NCBI GenBank assembly: GCA_029378245.1
Contig: JARKIF010000031.1
Location: 310,001-374,000, forward strand
Source of the DNA: Roridomyces roridus
Taxonomy: Eukaryota; Basidiomycota; Agaricomycetes; Agaricales; Mycenaceae
Length of the DNA: 64,000 nucleotides
Direction of reading: 5' to 3'
Shown piece by piece: positions 54,526 through 64,000 of this stretch. A model generated the notes under the pieces. That model saw only the letters and a list, made by a program, of their open reading frames with translations, did not search any database and was not told where the DNA came from. The translations under genes were made by a program, and so were the position numbers. The first letter of the stretch is position 1, and every line of letters starts with the position of its first letter.

Positions 54526-56460
54526 CACCACGCCGTACAATCAGGTCCCGTAAGATGGTAATGGCAATTCAAAGATGCCGCAGGTTGTCGAGTGTCGAGC
54601 GACGGCGTGTGGTAGGTAATTATAACATTAACAAGTCGACGGCAGTAATAGACAGCTACTAGTAGCCCAAGAACGCCGTGGTTCGAGACCCGGGCTTCAG
54701 CCTTCAGAGCTAGCTAGACATTTAGGGCTAGTCGGAGGTGTCGTCGCCGGAGAGTCCAGAGCAGTAAATATCGCAGCAACAGCAGTTTGAGACTTTGAGT
54801 GAAACCCGCCTTCCCCCCACCCCGAGTCATCCGACGTCGATGTATCGTACGACCTAGTAGATATTCATGTCAAAGTTGACGGCGTTTCGTTTTTGTTTTG
54901 TTCGAGACGAACAGGCCTTACAGACAACTTACAGACACCAGACAGACGAATAGACAGAAGCAGATGAATTAAAGTGGATGAACATCTGACGTCGACAAAC
55001 CACTGACGGATCCTGCCCAGGGTCGTCTTCCCCTGTCTTCCCTTGTCTTCCCTGTCTTCGCGTAGCCGACGCGACGCCAGACGGGATTCACACAAAGGTC
55101 CGGGACCTGGCCGGCCCGCTGCAAGAGCCACATGCACATGTCATGGCCGCACGAGGGACAAGTGCTTGCGGATACTTGGTGGTGGGTGGAGAACTGTCAT
55201 CGTCACTTTTCACGCTGGCTAGCACCACATAGCATCAATCTGGATGGATGAGTACTAAGCGGGTGGGATGGGATTGGAGTGCTCCTCGAGACTTGTGCCA
55301 GCGGAGCGGAGAACCGAGAGCCACTGACGTCGACGGCGTAAGTACTCGTCGTCTTCGACAAAATGAGCAAGCCCAGGACCGGTGTATCCGATGTCAAACG
55401 GACGGCCCCGCACCAATATACCAGTCTAGCCTAGTCTAGCCAGTACCAGTCCTACCCACTCTCCGAAAAAAAAAAGCATGATCAAGATCTCCGTCTATGT
55501 GCGTCTTCCGTTCCCGGTTCCGTGAGTAGCCGTAGGGGTGCCAGCCTAGCGTAGCCATTCGCGTGGTTTTCATTCAATTCCGGTTTGCTTCATTCAATTC
55601 CGGGTCGACTAGCCACTGCGTGCGCATGAGGTGCGGTGACACAACGTTAGTGAACCCAAAACAAGTACAGCCTAAGCCAGCCGCTCAGCGTCCGTCCGAC
55701 TCCGATTCCAAGTCGGCCTAAGGAGCTGGCAGTGGAACTTGAAGAAGAAGAGAAGGTGGCACCCAGCGTCGGGGGCGGGGGGTCGAGATAGCCATCATCA
55801 GAAGGAAGAACCACCAGCAGATTCGGGATCGTCCTCCATCACAGGGACGGCGACTGACAAGAAACTGAGCGAAGCAAGGCGAAGCAGCGCGTGGCCAAGC
55901 GAGAGAAGCAAGGGGCAATTGACTCAAGATGACAAGAGGTGACAAGTCTGAAGATCCGGAGCCACGCACACTGCACGCGGTCCAGAAACTCAAAACTCAA
56001 AATCTCACAACACAAGGAGAGAGGAACAAGAAAAGAGAGCTTCGATGTTTTACTAAATACAACAAGAAATATACAACGATCGTTTGGTTTTGGTTTTCGC
56101 AGCAAGCAAGCAAGCAGTCTAGGTAGGTAAGTGAAGTCCATCCGTCGTGGGTGGTGAGGGCGCCCCTCCCTTTTGAGGCGAGATTAAAAGGAATTATAAT
56201 ATAGGAATTGTATGGTAGATATTAAAAAATAAAATGTGGCGGTGGTAGGAAAAAGATGGAAGACGGAGTGAATTGAGATGCAGGGAGAAGAAAGTAATGA
56301 AGGAGAGGCGTGGGTGGGTCGTATCGACAGGAAACCAATGCAATGCAAGGAGGGAGGGAGGGAAGGGGATGACGGATGACGGATGGACGGATATGATATG
56401 AATACACTCAAGACACAGTCCCAAGAGAAAGAGACCCCGAGCCCAAAGAAACCATAAGCG
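54526..56460. other. Intergenic, low-complexity stretches, no gene recognised
   Basis: Single-copy sequence between repeat B and the Ala/Pro/Ser-rich ORF. It contains short low-complexity runs (TGTCTTCCC repeats near 55030, TAGCCTAGTCTAG near 55430). No tRNA, domain or TIR pair is seen. Confidence 0.4.
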
Positions 56461-56464
56461 ACTC

Positions 56465-57193
56465 CTAACACGCGACGACGCACTCGCTCAGTCGTGACGG
56501 GACACGGCACGAGGAGCCGGACGACGTGGAGGGCATCGTCGAGCGTGGACGCCCAACGGCATGAATGCGGTTAAGCAGCGTGCGTGCGAGGAGACGTGCT
56601 CGAGCATCGGATGTAGGGTAGTGCCTCGCATGGAAGGGCGTTGGTGCCTGTGCCACTACAGGGGCAGGGGCTGGAGTAGGAGCGGGGGCAAGCTCCTGGG
56701 TGGTGATGCGTTGTGCTGCGAGCACGCGAGAGGCAGAGGGCGGGGGTGCAGATGACGAGCCCGAGGCAGGGCCCGAGCAGTACGAGTAGGAGGTATATGA
56801 AGAGAGGGTGGATGACGGCGAAACAGAAGCGTTCGCCAGGGCAGCGAGGGACGCAGTAGGGCGTGGGGTGCCTGCTGAGAATGATGGTGCTCGTCTGCGA
56901 CCTGTCGGTCGCTCCTGTGTTGTCGATACAACGACAGAGATGGTGAGGGGCGTCAACGGCCGACCACGTGGTGGCGGCGGGGTGTTCTGGGGCTCGTCAT
57001 CGTCTGCAAAGGGGTCGAAGCGGCGTGAAGGCAGAGGCAGCTCGCTGGGAGCGGGCAAAGGGAGGCGCAGACGAGGCTTGGCCGACGGGGTAGCCACGGG
57101 ATAGCTATTCCACGATGACGAGGCACGCAATGGGGCGGCCGAGTAGAGGGCGGCGGACCAGGCGGCGGGCTGGGTTTGGGTAAGGCAGGCCAT
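56465..57193 (-). CDS. Hypothetical Ala/Pro/Ser-rich protein
   Basis: An open frame of 242 codons starting MACLTQTQPAAWSAALYSAA. It has a conserved-looking N-terminal third (LRLPLPAPSELPLPSRRFD, then PFADDDEPQ) followed by Ala/Pro/Ser/Thr-rich low-complexity sequence (APAPTPAPAPVV). No signal peptide, membrane segment or known domain is seen. An in-frame Met 15 codons upstream (57238) is possible, but the shorter start sits about 50 nt below an AT-rich AAATAAATAG stretch. Function unknown. The frame could be chance in GC-rich DNA, but its length and ordered N-terminus favour a real gene. Confidence 0.5.
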   Translation of the reverse strand: MACLTQTQPAAWSAALYSAAPLRASSSWNSYPVATPSAKPRLRLPLPAPSELPLPSRRFDPFADDDEPQNTPPPPRGRPLTPLTISVVVSTTQERPTGRRRAPSFSAGTPRPTASLAALANASVSPSSTLSSYTSYSYCSGPASGSSSAPPPSASRVLAAQRITTQELAPAPTPAPAPVVAQAPTPFHARHYPTSDARARLLARTLLNRIHAVGRPRSTMPSTSSGSSCRVPSRLSECVVAC

Positions 57194-58107
57194 TAGAGTG
57201 TGAGCGGAACGGGATGGGAGTAGGAGGATGGCAGGCAATGGCTATTTATTTGGATGTGGAGGTTAGGCGTTTCCGATCAACAGCCACACATGCGATGCCC
57301 AAATGGCCCAAATGGGAACAGATCTTACATCCCCTCAAAACACTTTCGGATGAAATTGCGTTATGCCCAGCCCAGCCCACATTTCACTCCGCTTGTTGTC
57401 CCCGCCCCGCCCTGCTCCGAGTGCGAGTCCTCAGGTGCTAGGCAGTGCGTCGGACAGCGACGGCGGGCATGGTGATCCTCGCTAGCTAGTAGTCGTCGCC
57501 ATCACACCGTCGCGCCATAGATTGGCCAGATGTTCCATTGTCCATTCCATTCCCCCCGCCCACCCAAAACGACTCTACCCAGAAATAGTGTTAATACTCA
57601 CTGTCTCGACGGCCTTACTAGACCCGACCCCGCCGATGCACTGCAGCTGCCTTCACGGATAGACCGGTGCGTACCTGGCCCCAGCGAAGACTCATCCGGA
57701 TCTTGCTAGTCTTCCCCCCGAGGCCTTGCTGGCCGGCCAACAATAGCTGGACTATACGGGGATTGGTCGGCCTCGGTGCAATTCGTCCAGCACCATTGTC
57801 ACTATTCTTTGAACCCCGGCGTCATTGTCTCTGCTCCTTGTTCTCCCAACGACTTTCTCCCGCGCCTAGTACTCTTTGTATCCCGCCTTGGACCACTATT
57901 GTAATCTTATCCACCCATTGTCCTCACAACCAGCCATTGTTACTCGACATTGTCCGCCCAATCAAGCTGCACCACTTTAACTCCACTCCACCTCCCCTGG
58001 ATGGCTCGCACGTCGAAGCGTCAACTGGGGTCAAAGATCCTTGTACCGCGGCGCAGCGCACCCGGTGCCGGACGCACGCGGGCTTGAATTAGATTTTGGG
58101 GAACCAC

Positions 58108-60020
58108 CTTATCATCCCGCTTCACTACAAGGTACGGGAGGCGTCAAAGTTTCTCTGTATCTATCTCTCAGTCGAGCAACTAATTGCTTGCTCGATGTCA
58201 GTGTCGGCGGGCTCGAGTCCAAGGACGTCATGTACAATTTAAGTACTCCGATAATCAACAGTGGAGCCATCCGAATCAAAAAATCCCGGTATTTCCTTGC
58301 TCACACGCTGGTGGAGAGCACGACGTGTGCGGGTGGAGCTGTCCCTCCTTCCTCCTTCGCGTATGTACATACTTTCGCATGTTTGATGCGCACACCGGCC
58401 GGCGGCGATATCCCGCTCCAAGGAACGAACGACTCGGAAATCAGCGTCCGTCGGGGCGGAGAAAACCGAGCACTTACGACGTCATCGTCCCCCTCTCTTT
58501 CCACTGCGATTGCAATTTTACATTCCATCTTTCCTTTTCTTAGGAGCGGGCTCTGACGCCACTTAGGAGGCTGAGAGAGCCAGGGTGAGACATTCTCCTG
58601 GACCTCGATAGATGGATGATCTGCGCTGCGCCGTGAAATGCGAAATGCGAGCGAGTCTCGGTTTCGTAGTAGTACAGCTATGACTCCCCTGATATGTCTC
58701 AGTCTCAGTCTCAGTGAGAAACTGTGTCGATATCATCACATTGTGGGTCTTCATCATATCATGTAGATCCAATGATTTGTACAGCTGCGGGCACTGTAGA
58801 TCCTAAGTCCTACCATTGATTCAAGCGGAAATACGAATACGAATTCATCTACAGCTTTCGTTCGCCACAGTGTTCCGTCTTGTTTACATTCCCGCAGTAA
58901 ATCCGCGACAGGGCGCGCCGCGGCCGACGGGCAGTGCGAGCAGACAACCGGCATTAATGGACACCCTGGGCCCTGAGCGTGCGCAACGTCGGGACCTGGT
59001 ACTAGCTGCGGCTCGGCTCGACCTCACTCCACAGCCTAGACATCCGTAGGCCCGCTCGTCAGGTCAGTCATACTAATCCACCCACAGCCTCAGTCCCACA
59101 CTCACCGCCGGAAAATCTCCTCCCCACTCCGCAGCAGAAGCCCGAAGCCCGACTCCGAAGTTCGAACCCGATCGTAGACGTGCACTGCACTGCGGGGTTT
59201 AACAACTCTACCCACCGAAAGTCCGAATCCGAATGCCCGACAGACAGCACCAGGTTGCCGGCAGGGCGGGAGGATCGGGAATCGGGCGGTATGACGTCGA
59301 TCGATCAATGAAGATAAGATAGTGGAAGTAGATTAGATGCCGGGAAACGGAGAAGACGAAAATGGAAACAAGGAAACGCACCGATCGCGAATAAGGATTG
59401 GATGATTCTGTGCATTCCCGGGTGGGAGTGTGCTCCTGTGATGAAGATTAAATCCCAGTGGAGCACAATTGCAAGAGACAAAGGCGAGGCCAATTGTGAA
59501 CAAGGCCGCCCGCAGTTGTCAAGCTAAGATTTTTGTTCTGTTCGGGCGAGGCACGGAAGGACAGAAGCTTGGAATACAAGGAGGAAGAAGAAGAAATGAC
59601 AAGCACCGGCCGCGCCTCAGATGAGAATGTACGCTATCTGGTCAGTAGGTCACCGAGACAGCGAGTGGCGAGCACTCGAAATTGAGATTGAGATGTTCCC
59701 TGATAAGATTGAAATGGAGGGCGGGGAAAAGTAGAGCACAAGACAATAATTGGACACCGAATCGAGAACAAGGTGTCATTTAGCTGCCTCTCGCTTTTGT
59801 TGTTCTGATCCACGAGGCGCGGAGCGCCGTAAGCGCAAAGCCCATATGTCGCGGAACTTTATTCTGTGAAATGAAGTAACATGAAAGCCACGAGTGCTAG
59901 AGCAGAACAAAAACAACAAAACAAGAGCTCAAGCCTTGTGCGCACTGCGCACACAATAGCCGACACAACACCACGCCACCTTCGAGGCTGCTTGACGACC
60001 CCGGCACGTCTGCGATTGAA
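58108..60020 (-). repeat. Segmental duplication A, inverted copy
   Basis: Reverse-complement copy of 49447-51271. It retains the TCTCAGTCTCAGTCTCAG run (near 58700) and the CACCCTGGG...CTGAGCGTGCGCAACGTC block (near 58965). Open frames of 60-119 codons are not shared in frame with the other copy. No gene is recognised. Confidence 0.75.
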
Positions 60021-60199
60021 AATTCCGATTGTTCTTCTGTAAACACGTTGTATTCCCCATCGAAGCAACACTTTGTTCGGTTGCAAGGTAGCCGAAACTG
60101 GCGGCGTCCGACTTGAACACCATCTCGTACAAGGCATATTGAACGGGACAGGACAACACCATTCTCGTGTGCACGAAAGATCAGAAACGCCGGCCAAAA

Positions 60200-60900
60200 A
60201 GGACTTGCTCCAGAAGCCATGCTTTGTGAGTGAATCGAACCGTCGCCGCGGCTAAGCAGACCCGGGCGGCGAGCTCAAAGCAATAGACGTACTTAACGCC
60301 CCTCCACTCAATTTGAGTCGGCTATTGCAATTGTTACCACTCAGCCTTGGATTTCTCAACTCCCACACTGAGGAATGCGGACAAGCACCAAGGTGGACTC
60401 CTTTGTAACCGTGCAAACTGTGGATTCAGAGTTGCTGAACGTCCGTCGTGAGATGCAAGAAAATCCGAAATAATAGCACGCACGGTGCACACATCGGTAC
60501 TGATTTTTACCCTGAAAAAACAGATGTTCATGACAAGAATGCTCTGAGGGGGAATCGAACCCCGGCGGATCGCTGGAAGACGATGGCAAAGATCTAGACC
60601 CAAGCACGAAGGCATGGACCTACATACTTTTGTCTTCCCTACGCTGGAAGAATTGAATGGTGTTCAGTATGATTGAGGCAATTGATCTGAAAGTGGGTTC
60701 TTGTTGTATCGCAGCTGAGTTCAAACTTCAGAGTCGAGTTGCAATGATGGTAAACACGGCCCACGAGAGAGTGAGTATTCCAAAAAGCAGGAGATACTAA
60801 TGATTTCATTCATCCTTTCCGGGGAATCGAACCACCGCGGCGTAGCCGGAGCCGTCGCTTGCTGCGTTGTTTCAGGCGACCGCAAAGCACTGGACATACT
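60200..60900 (-). repeat. Three degenerate tRNA-like units, inverted array
   Basis: On the minus strand three T-arm-like segments occur, GGTTCGATTCCCCGG (near 60825), GGGGTTCGATTCCCCC (near 60550) and GGTTCGATTCACTC (near 60213). Each lies about 45-60 nt downstream of a GCTT(T/G)G-type acceptor start. The second has the loop CTTCCA, like tRNA-Gly(TCC), but poor stem pairing. Their order mirrors 48.1-48.8 kb, and the sequence beyond the last unit matches 48780-48960. They look like copies of a tRNA-derived array, not working genes. Confidence 0.5.
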
Positions 60901-61069
60901 TCTCTAACATAGCAACCAGAGTGTCGGCACTTGTTGTATCGCCGCCACTCAGCGCGAGTCCTTCGAATCCATTCAATCTAGTTGCGTTGCGTGGAAAGAG
61001 AGAGAGAGAGACGGATATACATTGCTGATGCTAATTTAGCGCCCGGTGTGCCCGTGAGATGAATGCAAT

Positions 61070-62235
61070 TATTACGAAGGGGCGGGTGCCTCGCACGTCG
61101 GATGTCCGCCCGACCGGTAATTGCGCGCGAGAGTAAAATTAAACGTACGTTCGACTGACTTGCGCCATGCCTTGTACATTCAAGTCTCAGGCGGCGTCCA
61201 GTGAGTCGAGGGAGTTCGCTTTCGTACTTGGGTTGCTGCGAAACCGGTGAACTCATACCCTCCATCGCTCGACTACAGCTCGACTACAGCTGAAGATCCT
61301 GGCAATCCAAACATCTTATTCCCTGACCCTGATACTGTTCATTCATCCCGTGTATATGTAGCCCGGATTCTGACAGGGAGGCCATGTGCATTGTTTTTGT
61401 CGCCCGAGCTCATCCCGCCATCCCGAGAATACAATCTCAGTTGAATTCACTTCGTTATGGTGATCCGTCGGTGCGGGGTAGCAGCCACGCGTAGGTATCG
61501 GATACAGGGACCACGGTACCCATGCGTTGCAAGACACTGATTCAGATTCAGCTCCCGAGTACTCCGAGGTTGAGACTCGAAGCGGATCAAAGATTGTGGG
61601 GATGTTGATGTTGGATCGGACCCGGGACGAAGCATGTCTGGACGATTGCCGGTTGCTCTCGCATGGGTTATTGTCATTGAAGATCCCACGAAAGAAAGGA
61701 AAGGCGATCAGACAAACCGGAGACTCAGGAGCCTGGCGAGGGCGGTGTGTCCAACGACCATTGTGATGCCGGGGCCCGGAACGGATGGCGGAATATGAAT
61801 GAATCAATGATCGATTGGTTCCGAAGTAGGGATGCAGATGTCGACAATTGCAATGGCAATTCAAATAATGAATATGAACGAAACCCGCCTATTCGGAATT
61901 CCGGTTCAATTACATGAATTTCAAACTTACGAAAGCCCAGCTGCCCCCGTTTGAAGGAGGATCGACCTCGGCTCAGCCCCTTTTGGTTTTATAGCTAGTT
62001 TCGGGGACTCGAGCCGGTCTCACTGATGGATGGATTTCATCGGTGGCGCGCCCTGTGGCGCATCAACACCCGCCTTGTGCTGCCTGGTGTTGGTGCCGTG
62101 AATTTAATTTATGTAGCACGTTGGGCCGTTGGCGGCGCGAGAGCTGAGACGAGAGCATTAGTTTAGATTAGTTCCTGCCTTGCACTCGCGGATGGAATGG
62201 ACCAGGGCGATCGCGTGGGGTGGCGTATACGTACG
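61070..62235 (-). repeat. Segmental duplication B, inverted copy
   Basis: Reverse-complement copy of 53380-54525, with the same block order and small indels. Here it is followed on the minus strand by the tRNA-like array and then copy A. On the plus strand around 46-54 kb the order is B fragment, tRNA-like array, A, F-box copy 9, B. Confidence 0.75.
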
Positions 62236-62599
62236 GTAAATAATTCAAGCAATGGTTGCCGAATTCCTACTTGAATCAATCACCTCCCCGCTCAGTAAAT
62301 GGCTTTAGATATGCGCGCATTTTTTGCGGTCGATTTTCTGCCATCGAAGTACTCAACCGGGGACAAAAAAAATGAACCATGATGGGAGGACTCGGTTGAA
62401 ATTGTCTCTCACAACTTGGTCGATACTTGGCTGAGAGCATCATTGATTGCTGGACTGCTGGCAGCGGCCTTACCCAGATGAGTGGAAGCAACTGCAAGAG
62501 CGTCGTCGCTTATCGAGGGAAGCAAGTGCAGATCATGATGGTCGTCATATTTTGATCAGTGACTTCAGTGCTTGACTGAGACTCCTACTAAGTATCAGC

Positions 62600-63420
62600 A
62601 TCGCTCCAAGGAACGAACGGCTCGGAGATCAGCGTCGGGTCGGAGAAAGCCACAACTTGAAGTGTTCTCGACGTCATCCCCCCCCCCCCCCCCCCTCGCT
62701 TTCCACTGTGCGATTGCAATATTAGCCTTTTACATTCCGGAGCGGGCATTAGATGGGTTGTGCAAAAGCCGTGCGGCTTTTTATGGCATTGTGCAAAGCC
62801 GCGTGCGGTTTTTTCTCATGTACACGGCCTCCGATACCGCACGCCATGCCGAGAGAGTGCCGAATACGGCCTGTCTTCGTCCACGGCGAGTGTGGAGCCC
62901 ATGTGAAGCAAGGCTTGATGAATTGCGCTTGGACACCATGCTGCGGTCATGGTGGAGCTCTTCCAGATTGTCGTGAGAAGTGCTTCCTGTGGGCGGTCTC
63001 ATTTGATCCGGCACTCGGCAAGACGGATAATCACTCGCGGGATGAGATACCTTGATCCGATGTCCATCACCAGTCCATCGGCAGTCACGTTTCTTGTGCG
63101 GCTTTGCACAATGCCAAAAAGCCGCACAGAGCCGCATGCGGTTCATGCGGCTTTTGCACAACCCGCCTATTTGAAAGGCCAAGGAAATTTGATGTCGGCT
63201 CCGCCACTTGGGCCACTTAGGAAGTGAGTGAGATGAGACATTCTCCTGGACCTCGATAGATATTAGATGGATGATCTAGGAATGTGAAATGTGAGTCTCA
63301 GTCTCGCAGGAGTACAGGAATGACTCCTCTGATGTCTCAGTCTCAGTCTCGGTCGAAGAATCGATATCATCATCATCATTGTGGTCTTCATCATATCATA
63401 TCATGTAGATTCCAATGATG
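62600..63420 (+). repeat. Third partial copy of segment A, interrupted
   Basis: The sequence 62600-62745 (CTCCAAGGAACGAACGG to CATTCCGGAGCGGGC) and 63210-63420 (GCCACTTAGGAAG to TCCAATGATGAATTG) match parts of segment A in the orientation of 58420-58800. A run of 18 C lies at 62678-62695. A 410-bp TIR element lies between the two parts. Confidence 0.7.
62755..63164. mobile_element. 410-bp TIR element in the third A copy
   Basis: The ends are GGGTTGTGCAAAAGCCG and its complement CGGCTTTTGCACAACCC. Further inverted blocks (GGCATTGTGCAAAGCCGC) lie about 30-60 bp inside. No clear target duplication was found. It has no coding capacity and is a MITE-like element of undetermined class. Confidence 0.65.
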
Positions 63421-63437
63421 AATTGGCGCGGGCGCGG

Positions 63438-63852
63438 GCGCCGCTTCCGGGTCGCAGCCGATGGGTGCCGAAGATGAACCCTGATGGCTACTGTGCTGTT
63501 GTCTATGCTACGTATGCTAATGTTGAACTGCGAAGAAGTTAGTCGACAAAGGTGCGGGCGGGTGGGTCAAAAGCTGAGGTTAGTCGAGGTTGTGAGTGGG
63601 GAAAATCGGAGATGCGGGTGGTGATGGTTCGGGAGAAGGAGAGACCAGTCACCTGACACCCGCACTCCTCTGTCACAAGACAACGTATTGATCCTCACTT
63701 GCTCGGATCAATACTCCCGTCTTGTTCTCAGATTCAGGCTCACACAGATCGAGAAAAGAACCAACGAAACAACAGCAGTATATTGTGGGTGAGGAAGGGC
63801 GGCGCTACGCGCCGCTTCCGGGTCGCAGCCGATGGGTGCCGAAGATGAACCC
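63438..63852. repeat. 44-bp direct repeat pair
   Basis: The 44-bp sequences at 63438-63481 and 63809-63852, starting GCGCCGCTTCCGGGTCGC and ending AAGATGAACCC, are identical and 371 bp apart. The sequence between and after them shows no recognisable gene; the open frames at 63.7-64.0 kb lack domain features. Confidence 0.75.
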
Positions 63853-64000
63853 ACAAGCCGGCCCAGCCGAGGCATGACATCGGCGAACCCACAAGCAAAG
63901 ACGGCGAAAAGACAACTAGTGCCCATGAATGAATTCGGCATGGCGTGGAGCCAAGTCTTCGAGTGACCGCCAATATTTGTGGAAGGCGTCGGACGACCAC

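Noticed and set aside
58690..58725. TCTCAG repeats as a possible CRISPR or telomere-like array
   Set aside because: It is a simple short-period run without spacers. CRISPR is not expected in a fungal nuclear genome, and the motif is not a fungal telomere repeat.

Overview
The window is nuclear DNA of a filamentous fungus, almost certainly a basidiomycete of the Agaricomycetes. The grounds are many short introns of about 40-60 nt, large families of F-box, MYND and C2/TPR genes, a Zn2Cys6 regulator with the MPGN-C-x2-C pattern common in mushroom genomes, and a phytocyanin-like cupredoxin. The species cannot be named from sequence alone. The region is accessory and repeat-rich: gene families sit in several states of decay and are broken by small DNA transposons.

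Layout. 1-1.2 kb: broken C2/TPR gene running off the left edge. 2.0-2.9 kb: tandem repeat split by a hAT-type MITE. 3.0-4.3 kb: intact F-box gene. 4.3-6.9 kb: GC-rich stretch with no recognisable gene. 7.0-9.9 kb: two F-box copies in tandem, one broken by a 194-bp duplication. 10.3-13.2 kb: Zn2Cys6 transcription factor. 13.5-14.1 kb: secreted cupredoxin with a 14-nt microexon. 15.0-16.3 kb: frameshifted F-box gene, divergent from a small mitochondrial-type protein gene. 17.3-18.4 kb: opine-dehydrogenase-like pseudogene. 19.6-20.3 kb: methyltransferase. 20.6-23.9 kb: MYND pseudogene split by a TIR element. 24.1-24.9 kb: decayed F-box copy.

25.5-35.9 kb: two inverted paralogues of an unknown charged protein enclose a decayed F-box gene, an Argonaute with an apparently complete catalytic tetrad, and a Baeyer-Villiger-type flavin monooxygenase. 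36.2-37.5 kb: intact F-box gene. 37.9-40.0 kb: cytochrome P450. 40.4-43.6 kb: F-box gene split by a 1.87-kb insertion. 43.8-45.9 kb: intact MYND protein. 46-64 kb: mostly noncoding repeats, including a tRNA-Gly candidate with tRNA-like neighbours, nested MITEs, one F-box gene, one Ala/Pro/Ser-rich ORF, and kilobase-scale inverted segmental duplications.

The genes do not form one pathway. The P450, monooxygenase, methyltransferase and Zn2Cys6 factor are types seen in specialised metabolism, but no backbone synthase is visible. The dominant theme is birth and decay of F-box/LRR-like genes (nine loci) beside an Argonaute gene in transposon-rich DNA. No clearly new multi-gene system was identified.
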